From NCBI GenBank assembly GCA_021734835.1, contig JAIPIH010000003.1, positions 124,001-188,000 of the forward strand: DNA of 64,000 nucleotides, read 5' to 3'. Position 1 is the first letter of the stretch. Each line of letters opens with the position of its first letter. The notes beneath the pieces were generated by a model, which did not search any database, was not told the origin of the DNA, and saw nothing but the letters and a program-made list of their open reading frames with translations. Both the position numbers and the translations under genes were made by a program. Origin of the DNA: Candidatus Cloacimonadota bacterium (GTDB lineage Bacteria > Cloacimonadota > Cloacimonadia > Cloacimonadales > TCS61). Of this stretch, positions 54,159-63,053 are shown piece after piece.

Positions 54159-55367
54159 TTAATTAATATTAAAAGGTAAATATGGAAATGGTTTCTTGTA
54201 TCCGAGCTGTTTATTAAAAGAAGCAACGATTTTCTCTGGATGACCTAAAACAAATTTATCATTTCTAAAGAAAAAATAATTGTTATGATCAACATCAAAT
54301 TGTTTTAAAAAATTAGTGTTACCATAAATTGGGCTGCCTTTGTGGATCAAGAGTTCTATATCTTCCATTTTAGTAGAAAGTAGATTTTCAAATGGATCTT
54401 TTTTATTTTTCCTGATCAGAAGTAGATTTGATGTTTCCTTTTCGATAGTGCCGCAATCAGGAGCTAATTTAAGCGCCTTCACAGCATTGATCGTTATCAT
54501 ATTAAATATTTGTTTTAAGGGTATGTCAGGAAATTTTTCATGAGCAAATTGAAATTCTTCTAGAAGGTTTACTGAACCGGACATGGTGGAATCCGTTCCC
54601 AGTACAACATTTACTTTATATTCAAGACAGGCATCAATATCAAGGGTTTTACCAATCAGATAAAAATTTGAATTTGGACACCAGCAAATAGACGCTCCTG
54701 CTTGAGCACATTCTTTGATTTGATCCCTGGTTAAGGCTATTCCATGTATCAAAAGCGTGTTTGGTTTAAGAAGATCAAGTTTTTTTAATTTTGGGAAACA
54801 TTCAGCTGCAGTTTTATCTGTTCCTTCACCAAGATGAATAATAAAAGGTAATTTCCCGCCAGATTTCTTATATTCTGTTTGGGCATTTTCACCTCCCCAC
54901 CAATTACCTAATGATAAAGAATGCAATTGAGTATATTCCTTCAAAACTTCGATAGGAGTATTTTGATAATACTTTGGTTTCTGCCTGGGGATGTGATCTT
55001 GAACGATTGTGCATCCAGAAAAAAGATTCTTGTATATTCCTAACAAAACTATTTGATAAGCAGTTGGATCAGTCAGATCAAAAGAACCATCATTTATCCA
55101 GATTTTATTTCGTTCCAGAAAAGATTCAGTTTTTTTCATATCTTCAACCCAAGCGTTTACATTTGTGTAAGTATGGCCAAATCCTGCTTTTGGGTACCAA
55201 TTGCTGATCAAATGATCATGGCTGTTTATGAAGGGCGGATAAGCTATAGAATTTTTACAATCAAAATGTTTGCCGCCTTGTTTTAATACCGGACTGTTAA
55301 TTCTGATGTTTATATTGGTCAGTATTTTTTCGGAGTTACAAACACAAGAATCAACTAATAAGTTCAT
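54159..55367 (-). CDS. Amidohydrolase family protein
   Basis: A 402-residue enzyme with the metal-dependent hydrolase fold: SHDHL (H-x-H) near residues 50-54, His in IIHLGEGTD, His in LIHGIAL, and Asp in GTDSTMSG. This is the arrangement of the ATZ/TRZ, guanine deaminase and MTA/SAH deaminase group, which hydrolyse or deaminate heterocycles. No substrate motif was recognised. The start MNLLVDSCVC lies 1 base after the etfA stop, so the two are coupled. Confidence 0.82.
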   Translation of the reverse strand: MNLLVDSCVCNSEKILTNINIRINSPVLKQGGKHFDCKNSIAYPPFINSHDHLISNWYPKAGFGHTYTNVNAWVEDMKKTESFLERNKIWINDGSFDLTDPTAYQIVLLGIYKNLFSGCTIVQDHIPRQKPKYYQNTPIEVLKEYTQLHSLSLGNWWGGENAQTEYKKSGGKLPFIIHLGEGTDKTAAECFPKLKKLDLLKPNTLLIHGIALTRDQIKECAQAGASICWCPNSNFYLIGKTLDIDACLEYKVNVVLGTDSTMSGSVNLLEEFQFAHEKFPDIPLKQIFNMITINAVKALKLAPDCGTIEKETSNLLLIRKNKKDPFENLLSTKMEDIELLIHKGSPIYGNTNFLKQFDVDHNNYFFFRNDKFVLGHPEKIVASFNKQLGYKKPFPYLPFNIN

Positions 55368-55368
55368 T

Positions 55369-56547
55369 TTATTTTAATTTTTTCGTAAGTTGTGGGACAA
55401 CTTCAAATAGATCTCCAACTAATCCCAGATCTGCTACCCTGAAAATAGGTGCATCCGGGTCTTTATTTATAGCTATTATATAATCAGATGATTGCATACC
55501 AGCTAAATGTTGTATTGCGCCAGATATACCTACAGCAATATAGATTTTTGGCTTTATTGTTTTACCTGTTTGCCCTACTTGGTGAGGATATGATATCCAA
55601 TCAGCATCGACGGAAGCTCTTGAGGCTCCGACTGCTGCATTTATTGCTTTAGCAAATTCTTTAATTATTCTGAAATTCTCTTTTTTCTTCAGTCCTCTAC
55701 CGCCGGAAACTACAAGATCTGCTTCAGTAAGATTTACAGTTTGAGTTTTATCTTTTACAAACTCCAAAAATTTTGTGTCATCTTTCAAAGCTGAAAGGTC
55801 AATTGATTCTAAGATTATTTTTCCTTCTCGGCTGTCATCTTTTTCTAATGGATCCATAACTTTATGGCGTACAGTCGCCATTTGTGGAAGATGATTAGGA
55901 GTAACTATTGTTGCTAATATATTACCGCCAAATGCAGGTCGGGTTTGCTGCAGATTATTTGTATCAGATTCAATTTCTAAACCTGTGCAATCGGCTGTTA
56001 AACCGGTTTGAAGTTCTATAGCAACCCTTGGAATAAAAGACCGTCCCATCACTGATGCGCCGGAAAGAATTATTTCCGGTTTGTATTTTTTAGCTAGATC
56101 CGACATAACTTCAGTGTATGGCAGATCAAGAAAATGTTCTAACTTTTTATCATCGACACAAATTACTTTATCAGCGCCATAAGAAATTAGTTCTTGAGGT
56201 AGATCTTTGAGATTATATCCTAAAATAACGGCAGTTAATTCACAATTAAGTTGCTGCGCCAGATCACTTCCCTTCCCAAGCAGTTCAAAAACTACCGGAG
56301 CGATTTCATTATTCTTTTGCTCGGCAAAGACCCAAATACCTTTGTACTGGCTACGATCGATTTTTTTCTGTCCAAATTTACGAATTATTATTGCGTCAAA
56401 TGAGCAGGCACTAACACAAGCTCCGCAAAGAGTACATTTATCAACGTCTATTTCGGCTATTTTATCTCTTATTACTATGGCATCATAGGCGCAAGCCTTT
56501 AAACATAATTTACATCCAACACACTTATCCCGGATTACTTCAATCAT
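55369..56547 (-). CDS. etfA: Electron transfer flavoprotein alpha subunit with N-terminal ferredoxin
   Basis: A 392-residue protein. Residues ~1-65 are a 2[4Fe-4S] ferredoxin (KCVGCKLCLKACAYDAI, KCTLCGACVSACSFDAI). The rest is EtfA, with VVSGGRGLK, GASRASVDADWI and the FAD-binding C-terminus GISGAIQHLAGMQSSDYIIAINKDP. Ferredoxin-fused EtfA is typical of flavin-based electron bifurcation or confurcation with acyl-CoA or lactate dehydrogenases. etfB is not adjacent on either side, which is unusual. The upstream intergenic region is shared with lepA, which reads the other way. Confidence 0.92.
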   Translation of the reverse strand: MIEVIRDKCVGCKLCLKACAYDAIVIRDKIAEIDVDKCTLCGACVSACSFDAIIIRKFGQKKIDRSQYKGIWVFAEQKNNEIAPVVFELLGKGSDLAQQLNCELTAVILGYNLKDLPQELISYGADKVICVDDKKLEHFLDLPYTEVMSDLAKKYKPEIILSGASVMGRSFIPRVAIELQTGLTADCTGLEIESDTNNLQQTRPAFGGNILATIVTPNHLPQMATVRHKVMDPLEKDDSREGKIILESIDLSALKDDTKFLEFVKDKTQTVNLTEADLVVSGGRGLKKKENFRIIKEFAKAINAAVGASRASVDADWISYPHQVGQTGKTIKPKIYIAVGISGAIQHLAGMQSSDYIIAINKDPDAPIFRVADLGLVGDLFEVVPQLTKKLK

Positions 56548-56710
56548 TTATTTTACCTTTCTGTTCTAAAATTATGAAATTAAGATAAAAAATTAACTTC
56601 AGGCGTCAAGTTTAATTTATTTCAATTATTAATTATAAGAAATGATTGACACATTAGCAGTTTGTCTAGGTTTGTAATCATCTTTAGTCCAATTTAAGGA
56701 AGGTAATTAG

Positions 56711-58516
56711 GTGTCGAACAAACAGGAGCTTATTAGAAATTTTTGTATCATTGCTCATATTGATCATGGTAAATCTACCTTGGCTGATAGGATGTTGGAG
56801 ATAGCTAAAATTGTAGATATGGGTTCTCATGATGCATTAGTTCTTGATGATATGGAATTGGAAAAAGAACGTGGAATCACTATAAAATCTCATGCAATTC
56901 GTATGGAGCATAAGAAAGACGGCAAAACTTACATTCTGAATTTGATTGATACTCCCGGACATGTTGACTTTTCCTATGAAGTATCTAGAAGTTTAGCTTC
57001 CTGTGATGGAACACTCTTACTTGTCGACGCTTCCCAGGGTATAGAGGCTCAGACTATGAGTAATATGTATTTAGCTCTGGAGAATGAACTTGAGATTATT
57101 CCTGTTATCAATAAGATCGACCTGGCAAAATCAGATGTTGAAGGTACTGAACATGACATTATCGAAAATATAGGCGTCTCTGCCGAGAATATTTATAAAA
57201 TAAGTGCTAAAACCGGTGAGGGAGTAGAAGAGTTGATTGATGGGCTAATTGAGCACATACCGCCACCAACCGGCTCTTATGAAAAGCCGACAAAAGCACT
57301 GATCTTTGACTCATATTTTGATAAATATCGGGGCGTGATCATTTTAATAAGAATTTTTGATGGTAAATTGAAAAGAAATGAAAGCATTAAATTACTTTCT
57401 ACAAATAAGGAATATACAATTGAAGAAATTGGTTACCTGGGTCTGAAGAAAATTCCAACTAAAGAGCTTGGAACAGGTGAAGTTGGCTATATAATTGCTA
57501 ACATAAAGGATATCTCTGATGCTAGAGTAGGGGAAACGATAACAACTTCCCTGAATGGATGTAAGGAAGCATTACCGGGATTTGAAGAACCGAAGCCAAT
57601 GGTATATAGCGGTGTATTCCCACTCGATAAAGATGATCATGAAGATCTTAGAGATGCCCTAGGGAAATTGAAATTGAATGATGCTTCTCTCACTTACGAA
57701 CCGGAAAGTTCTCTGGCGTTAGGTTTCGGTTTTCGCTGTGGTTTTTTGGGGATGCTGCATCTGGAAATTGTGAAAGAGAGATTATTGAGAGAATACAATG
57801 TACCAATAATCACAACTACTCCGAGTGTGAAATTTCTGATTAATTTAGAAAATGGAACTCAAAAAATAATCTATAACCCCATTGATATGCCTGATCCTTC
57901 CTTTATAGATAGTATCGAAGAACCGATCATGGATATAGAGATAATTGTTCCCAGTGACTGGATTGGCAATATAATGACCTTAGTTCAGGAACGCCGCGGT
58001 ATTCAAAAAGATATGCAGTATATTGATGAAAAAAGAGTCTCAATACATTATGAAATGCCGCTTTTAGAAATAATCTTTGATTTTTACGACAGACTTAAAT
58101 CGTTAAGCCGCGGATATGCTTCATTAGATTATTCTTTTAAAGAGTTTCGCAAAGCTGATGTTGTGAAAGTAGACGTGATGATCAATAGTGAACGAGTTGA
58201 CGCGATGTCATTCATTTGTCATGCCGATAAAGCTTACAATTGGGGTAAAAGTGTTACAGAAAAATTGAAGGAAGTTATTCCGAAACAACAATATAAAGTA
58301 GCTCTTCAAGCTAGTATTGGAGCAAAGATCATTGCCAGAAGTACGATCAGTGCACTTAGGAAAAACGTGACTGCCAAATGTTACGGCGGTGATATTACCA
58401 GAAAGCGTAAGTTACTGGAAAAACAAAAAGAAGGAAAAAAACGTATGAAAGAAATTGGTTCCGTGGAAGTTCCGCAGGAAGCTTTTTTGGAGGTCCTTAA
58501 AGCTGATAGAGGATAA
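56711..58516 (+). CDS. lepA: Elongation factor 4 (LepA)
   Basis: A 601-residue ribosome-associated GTPase starting at a GTG (MSNKQELIRNFCIIAHIDHGKSTLADRML). G1 AHIDHGKST, G3 DTPGHVDF, G4 NKIDL and the EF4-specific C-terminal domain with RVDAMSFICHADKA and IGAKIIARSTISALRKNVTAKCYGGD. AGGAAG lies 9 bases upstream. The region before it contains TTGACA (about 56648), without a clear -10. Confidence 0.96.
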   Translation: MSNKQELIRNFCIIAHIDHGKSTLADRMLEIAKIVDMGSHDALVLDDMELEKERGITIKSHAIRMEHKKDGKTYILNLIDTPGHVDFSYEVSRSLASCDGTLLLVDASQGIEAQTMSNMYLALENELEIIPVINKIDLAKSDVEGTEHDIIENIGVSAENIYKISAKTGEGVEELIDGLIEHIPPPTGSYEKPTKALIFDSYFDKYRGVIILIRIFDGKLKRNESIKLLSTNKEYTIEEIGYLGLKKIPTKELGTGEVGYIIANIKDISDARVGETITTSLNGCKEALPGFEEPKPMVYSGVFPLDKDDHEDLRDALGKLKLNDASLTYEPESSLALGFGFRCGFLGMLHLEIVKERLLREYNVPIITTTPSVKFLINLENGTQKIIYNPIDMPDPSFIDSIEEPIMDIEIIVPSDWIGNIMTLVQERRGIQKDMQYIDEKRVSIHYEMPLLEIIFDFYDRLKSLSRGYASLDYSFKEFRKADVVKVDVMINSERVDAMSFICHADKAYNWGKSVTEKLKEVIPKQQYKVALQASIGAKIIARSTISALRKNVTAKCYGGDITRKRKLLEKQKEGKKRMKEIGSVEVPQEAFLEVLKADRG

Positions 58517-58537
58517 CTTATCAGAGGAGGTAGATCA

Positions 58538-58741
58538 ATGAAAATCAAAACAGTTTTAATATTATTTATTTTGCTTGTCTTCCTGATCATATTATTTCAA
58601 AATTTAGAGGTTGTTCCTATTCAATTACTTTTCTGGAAGATCCAGATTGCACGCGTGATCTTGTTACCATTGACATTGATTCTGGGAATGCTTATTGGCT
58701 ATTTGATTACAAAGTCAAAAAAGAAAAAAGATATTGATTGA
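58538..58741 (+). CDS. Small LapA-like membrane protein
   Basis: A 67-residue two-TM protein (about 5-22 and 38-60) with FQNLEVVPIQLLFWKIQIARVILLPLTLILG between and into the second TM, as in LapA/DUF1049 proteins, and a Lys-rich tail. AGGAGG precedes the ATG by 8 bases. It follows lepA by 21 bases and may be cotranscribed. Function in this lineage unknown; in E. coli LapA works with LapB in lipopolysaccharide control. Confidence 0.75.
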   Translation: MKIKTVLILFILLVFLIILFQNLEVVPIQLLFWKIQIARVILLPLTLILGMLIGYLITKSKKKKDID

Positions 58742-58776
58742 AGGCAGCTCAGTACTGAGAATTAGTTTCCAAAATT

Positions 58777-59418
58777 CTATTTCCCATATTTTTCCAGATA
58801 AAAATTACGCATTTTATTTATATCAGCAATGGAAAGTTCAACTGCTCCGCCCAAGGCTTGAGCAAGAATAATTGCCTGTGCAGATTTCTCAACTATTTGT
58901 GTTATTTTGAAAGCTTCCGCTAAATTACCCGCCACAGATACTAATCCATGATTAGCTAATAAGCACGCTGATCTTTCTGCCAGAGCAATTATTGCAGCTG
59001 CTGCTAGTTCCTTAGTAGCAGGGAGATGATAATCAGCTATATTCACATAACCGCCAACAACCTGGATCAAATCTTCACAAACTGCCGGTATAGGCTTTCT
59101 GGCAATAGCAAAACTCGTACTGAAAACTCCATGTGTATGTATGACAGCGTTAGCTTTTTTCTTCAATCTATAAATTTCAGAATGCAGTAATATCTCAGTT
59201 GAAGGTTTTTTGTTTCCTTCTATAACATTACAATTAAGATCAACAATTACAATATGCTCCTCAGACATTTCTTTATAGGGAATTGCGGAAGGAGTTATAG
59301 CAAAAATATTTTCATCAAATCTTCTTGATATGTTGCCCCAAGTTCCTAAATTATATCCTTCAGATGCTATTTTCATACTCATTTCAGATACAATTTTTTT
59401 GATTTTATCAAATTTCAT
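58777..59418 (-). CDS. Class II aldolase (fuculose-phosphate aldolase-like), probably in methylthioribose salvage
   Basis: A 213-residue zinc aldolase: GNISRRFD and SAIPYKEMSEE (phosphate site), STEILLHSE (Glu), VIHTHGVFST (His-x-His) and LLANHGLVSVAG (His). It is 16 bases after mtnA on the same strand. Class II aldolases paired with MtnA cleave 5-(methylthio)ribulose-1-phosphate or 5-deoxyribulose-1-phosphate to DHAP and a small aldehyde in the DHAP shunt. A different pentose or fucose substrate is possible on sequence alone; the pairing is the argument. Confidence 0.85.
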   Translation of the reverse strand: MKFDKIKKIVSEMSMKIASEGYNLGTWGNISRRFDENIFAITPSAIPYKEMSEEHIVIVDLNCNVIEGNKKPSTEILLHSEIYRLKKKANAVIHTHGVFSTSFAIARKPIPAVCEDLIQVVGGYVNIADYHLPATKELAAAAIIALAERSACLLANHGLVSVAGNLAEAFKITQIVEKSAQAIILAQALGGAVELSIADINKMRNFYLEKYGK

Positions 59419-59434
59419 AATTCCTCTACCGATG

Positions 59435-60460
59435 CTACTTAATATTTTTAATAAAAGGGGGTTTAATTATTCCTTTCTCTGTGATTATGGCTGTAATGTT
59501 ACTGGCGGGAGTAATATCAAAAGCTGGATTATATACATTGAAATCATTGGGAGCAATTTGCATTCCATTAATATGTGTGATCTCTGTTGGATCTCTTTCC
59601 TCGATCTCGATCGAGTTACCACTACCGAGGTTAAAATCAAAAGTTGAAGTAGGAGCTACAATATAAAATGGGGTATTATATGATTTAGCGATTTCTGAAA
59701 GCATGAATGTTCCGATTTTATTTGCACTATCACCATTTGTAGCTATTCTGTCTGCTCCGACTAATATCAGATCGATTCTGTTATTCTTGATTAAAGAAGC
59801 AGCTGCATTATCTGCTATTAGTGTTGCCGGTATCCCCTCCTGAGCCAATTCCCATGCTGTGAGCTTGGCTCCTTGCAAGCGCGGTCTGGTTTCATCAACA
59901 AAAACATGAATTGCTTTCCCAGAGGCAAATGCAGACCGCACAACACCTAAAGCTGTACCATATTCTACAGTAGCGAGTGAACCTGTATTACAGTGGGTCA
60001 GAATATTAGATTTTTGAGGAACAATCGAGTTTCCGATTTTTCCGATCAGTTTATTTGTCATTACATCTTCGGCTGAAATTTTATCAGCTTCAAATTTTAA
60101 TCTTTCAAATATCTGTTTTGGCTCGGAATCTTGATCTATCAAGCTCTGCATTCGTGTAATAGACCAGGTAAGGTTAACCGCCGTCGGTCGTGATTTACTT
60201 AGAATATAACATGCCTTTTGTAATTCTGAAAAAAATTTATGTCTGGGGAATTCCATAAATTCTAGGGCTGCTAAAACAACACCATAAGCTGCTGTTACTC
60301 CTATGGCTGGAGCTCCACGAATAACCATTTTGGCAATTGCAAATTCTGCTTCTCTGAAATTTGAACAAACAAAAGTTTCAAATTTGCCAGGTAAAAATCG
60401 CTGATCAATTAAAAATAATTTATTCTCTTTGAATTCTAAAGAACGGATAGGATCTTTCAT
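59435..60460 (-). CDS. mtnA: Methylthioribose-1-phosphate isomerase
   Basis: A 341-residue isomerase: GAPAIGVTAAYG near the start, the catalytic Cys in LTHCNTGSLAT, and Asp in VGADRIATNGDSANKIGT, all as in MtnA. It converts 5-methylthioribose-1-phosphate (or the deoxyribose analogue) to the ribulose form. The ATG at 60460 has GAGG 6 bases upstream; the frame runs 6 bases further to a TTG. No mtnK, mtnN or deoxyadenosine nucleosidase gene is visible next to the pair. Confidence 0.93.
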   Translation of the reverse strand: MKDPIRSLEFKENKLFLIDQRFLPGKFETFVCSNFREAEFAIAKMVIRGAPAIGVTAAYGVVLAALEFMEFPRHKFFSELQKACYILSKSRPTAVNLTWSITRMQSLIDQDSEPKQIFERLKFEADKISAEDVMTNKLIGKIGNSIVPQKSNILTHCNTGSLATVEYGTALGVVRSAFASGKAIHVFVDETRPRLQGAKLTAWELAQEGIPATLIADNAAASLIKNNRIDLILVGADRIATNGDSANKIGTFMLSEIAKSYNTPFYIVAPTSTFDFNLGSGNSIEIEERDPTEITHINGMQIAPNDFNVYNPAFDITPASNITAIITEKGIIKPPFIKNIK

Positions 60461-60674
60461 TATCAACCTCTATAATAGAATTTACAATTGGATAAAAGCT
60501 CACATAGATGCTAAATGTCAATAAAATCGTATCAAAAAAACTATAAAACAGTTCAAAATAAATTCTATTTTATTAGCGAATAAGAAACTTGACATTCATC
60601 CTTGATGATTTTTTTTAGTTAAAATTAATTAATAAATAATATTAATAATTTATAAAAAAAACGGAGGTTTATTA

Positions 60675-62990
60675 ATGGTACCATCAATCTGGTTTGTTGC
60701 TCCTCTTGGTGCGGTAACTGCTTTGATCTTTGCTTTTATTTTATTTAAAAGTGTAAAGAGAGCAGATGAAGGAACTCAGATTATGAAAAAAATTGCAAAG
60801 CATGTTAGAGAAGGTGCTTTTGCATATCTGAAACAGCAATATAAAGGGGTGACAATATTCTTTATTTTTGCATTTATTTTATTCAACATAATGGCTTGGG
60901 TACTGCATGTACTTCATCCTTTAATTCCCTGGGCATTTCTTACGGGAGGATTTTTCAGTGGTTTGGCTGGTTTTATCGGTATGAATGCTGCTACATTAGC
61001 TTCCAATAGAACAGCTCAAGGCGCTTCTGTAAGCTTGAATAAAGGATTGAAAGTTGCCTTTAACGGTGGCGCAGTTATGGGACTTACAGTTGTTGGTCTA
61101 GCACTTATAGACATATCTGCCTGGTTCTTTATCTTAAGATGGTGGAGTATGACACATCCAGAAACTATGAATTTACACACAATAACTGTAATAATGCTTA
61201 GTTTCGGAATGGGAGCTTCCACGCAAGCACTATTTGCTCGTTTAGGCGGTGGAATTTATACCAAAGCGGCAGATGTCGGAGCAGATCTTGTTGGTAAAGT
61301 TGAAGCAGGAATTCCGGAAGATGATCCACGTAATCCAGCAACGATTGCTGATAATGTTGGCGATAATGTGGGTGATGTAGCAGGAATGGGCGCAGATCTT
61401 TATGAATCTTATGCTGGATCAATTCTCGCAACAGCTGCGCTTGGCATGGCCGCAGTGGCACAAGTTTTTGGACATCAGAGTGAATGGGCTATTAGATTTG
61501 TAACTGCGCCAATGGTATTGGCTGGAGTTGGAGCATTCCTATCTATTATTGGGATTTATCTGGTTTCTACTAAAGAAGATGCAGGAACTAAAGAACTGAT
61601 GTTCGCTCTGAATAAAGGAGTTTATGGAAGCTCAATTCTCATTGCAGTTGTAGCTTTCTTTGTAACTAAGTTTATGCTTCCTGCAGAATATGCCTTAGGA
61701 GTATTCTTTGCTAGTATTATAGGTTTAGCAGCAGGTGTTTTGATTGGTTATTTTACCGAGAGGGCAACATCTGATGCCTATAGCCCGACTCGCGGTATAG
61801 CAAAACAAGCTGAATTTGGACCCGCAACAGTGTTAATTGACGGTCTAGCTGTTGGTATGAAATCTACAGCAGCCCCGGTGATAGTGATCGGACTTGCTAT
61901 CTTAGCAGCTTTTAGTGCAAGTCATGGTTTTACTACTCCGGAAATGGGGCTTTATGGTATCGGTTTCGGTGCTGTGGGAATGTTGGCTACTTTAGGTGTG
62001 ACACTAGCTATGGATGCCTTTGGACCAATTGCTGATAATGCCGGTGGGAATGCTGAAATGAGTAATTTACCTAAAGAAGTTCGTAAAAGAACTGATGCAC
62101 TCGATTCTGTTGGTAATACTACTGCAGCAACTGGTAAAGGTTTTGCTATCGGATCTGCTGCTCTAACCGCAATGGCACTTTTGGCCGCATATTTGGAAGA
62201 AGTACGTACCGGGCTTATATTAGCTGGACAAAAAGTTATGTTAATTGTAATGGCTAATGGGGAATCATTTCCGGTAGAAACTGCTAAAGCAACTATTGCG
62301 GATTTCATGAGTTTCTATAATATAAATCTGATGAACCCGAAATTCCTAATTGGAATATTTATGGGAGCAATGGTTACTTTCGTGTTTGCTGCCTTAACCA
62401 TGAAAGCAGTTGGTAGAGCAGCCGGGGCAATGGTTGGAGAAGTTCGCCGTCAGTTCAAAGAGATACCAGGAATTCTAGAAGGGAAAGCTGAACCGGAATA
62501 TGCAAAATGTGTTGAAATATCAACGAAAGGTGCTCAGAAAGAGATGGTAGCTCCTGCTATGCTTGGGATATTTACACCAATTGTAGTTGGCCTGATACTT
62601 GGTGTTGCTGGTGTAATGGGTGTTTTAACCGGCGGTCTTACAACAGGATTTGTACTTGCTATTATGATGAATAATGCCGGTGGTGCTTGGGATAATGCTA
62701 AAAAATATGTCGAATCCGGCGCTCATGGCGGTAAAGGCTCAGATTATCATAAAGCGACTGTAGTAGGCGACACGGTTGGCGATCCATTCAAAGATACATC
62801 CGGTCCTTCAATTAATATCTTGATTAAATTGATGAGTATGGTTAGTATTGTTTTTGCCGGCTTGATAGTAGCGTACTCTCCGATTATTGAGGGACTTTAC
62901 AGCGGTAAAAAAGAGAAAAAGGAAATTAATATTAAACTAGATGAAGAAATTATTGAAGACGAAAATTCGATTATGGAAGTTTCTGAATAA
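60675..62990 (+). CDS. hppA: Membrane-bound pyrophosphatase, K+-dependent and probably Na+-pumping
   Basis: A 771-residue integral membrane pyrophosphatase with ~16 TMs. The catalytic motif DVGADLVGKVE with EDDPRNPATIADNVGDNVGD is intact. Ala484 and Gly487 in GNTTAATGKGFAIG are the residues found in K+-dependent enzymes; K+-independent ones have Lys and Thr there. Glu244 in GADLYESYAG is at the position diagnostic for Na+-PPases (H+-PPases of plants have Gly there and Glu later). It is isolated: its own ribosome site (ACGGAGG) and a terminator after it. It would use PPi to build sodium-motive force. Confidence 0.9.
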   Translation: MVPSIWFVAPLGAVTALIFAFILFKSVKRADEGTQIMKKIAKHVREGAFAYLKQQYKGVTIFFIFAFILFNIMAWVLHVLHPLIPWAFLTGGFFSGLAGFIGMNAATLASNRTAQGASVSLNKGLKVAFNGGAVMGLTVVGLALIDISAWFFILRWWSMTHPETMNLHTITVIMLSFGMGASTQALFARLGGGIYTKAADVGADLVGKVEAGIPEDDPRNPATIADNVGDNVGDVAGMGADLYESYAGSILATAALGMAAVAQVFGHQSEWAIRFVTAPMVLAGVGAFLSIIGIYLVSTKEDAGTKELMFALNKGVYGSSILIAVVAFFVTKFMLPAEYALGVFFASIIGLAAGVLIGYFTERATSDAYSPTRGIAKQAEFGPATVLIDGLAVGMKSTAAPVIVIGLAILAAFSASHGFTTPEMGLYGIGFGAVGMLATLGVTLAMDAFGPIADNAGGNAEMSNLPKEVRKRTDALDSVGNTTAATGKGFAIGSAALTAMALLAAYLEEVRTGLILAGQKVMLIVMANGESFPVETAKATIADFMSFYNINLMNPKFLIGIFMGAMVTFVFAALTMKAVGRAAGAMVGEVRRQFKEIPGILEGKAEPEYAKCVEISTKGAQKEMVAPAMLGIFTPIVVGLILGVAGVMGVLTGGLTTGFVLAIMMNNAGGAWDNAKKYVESGAHGGKGSDYHKATVVGDTVGDPFKDTSGPSINILIKLMSMVSIVFAGLIVAYSPIIEGLYSGKKEKKEINIKLDEEIIEDENSIMEVSE

Positions 62991-63016
62991 TTTTATTCAT
63001 GATGATCTATCAGAAA

Positions 63017-63044
63017 AAAGACGAGGCCAGCCTCGTCTTTTTTT
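63017..63044 (+). terminator. Terminator after hppA
   Basis: Stem AAAGACGAGG/CCTCGTCTTT with loop CCAG, then TTTTAA; 27 bases past the hppA stop. Confidence 0.9.
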
Positions 63045-63053
63045 AACTAAATT

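Noticed and set aside
58748-58759. CTCAGTACTGAG palindrome between the LapA-like and aldolase genes
   Set aside because: Too short for a stable hairpin and no T-run on either side, so not called a terminator.
61952-62308. 118-residue minus-strand frame inside hppA
   Set aside because: Composition mirrors the repeated Ala/Gly/Val codons of the pyrophosphatase; no independent signal.
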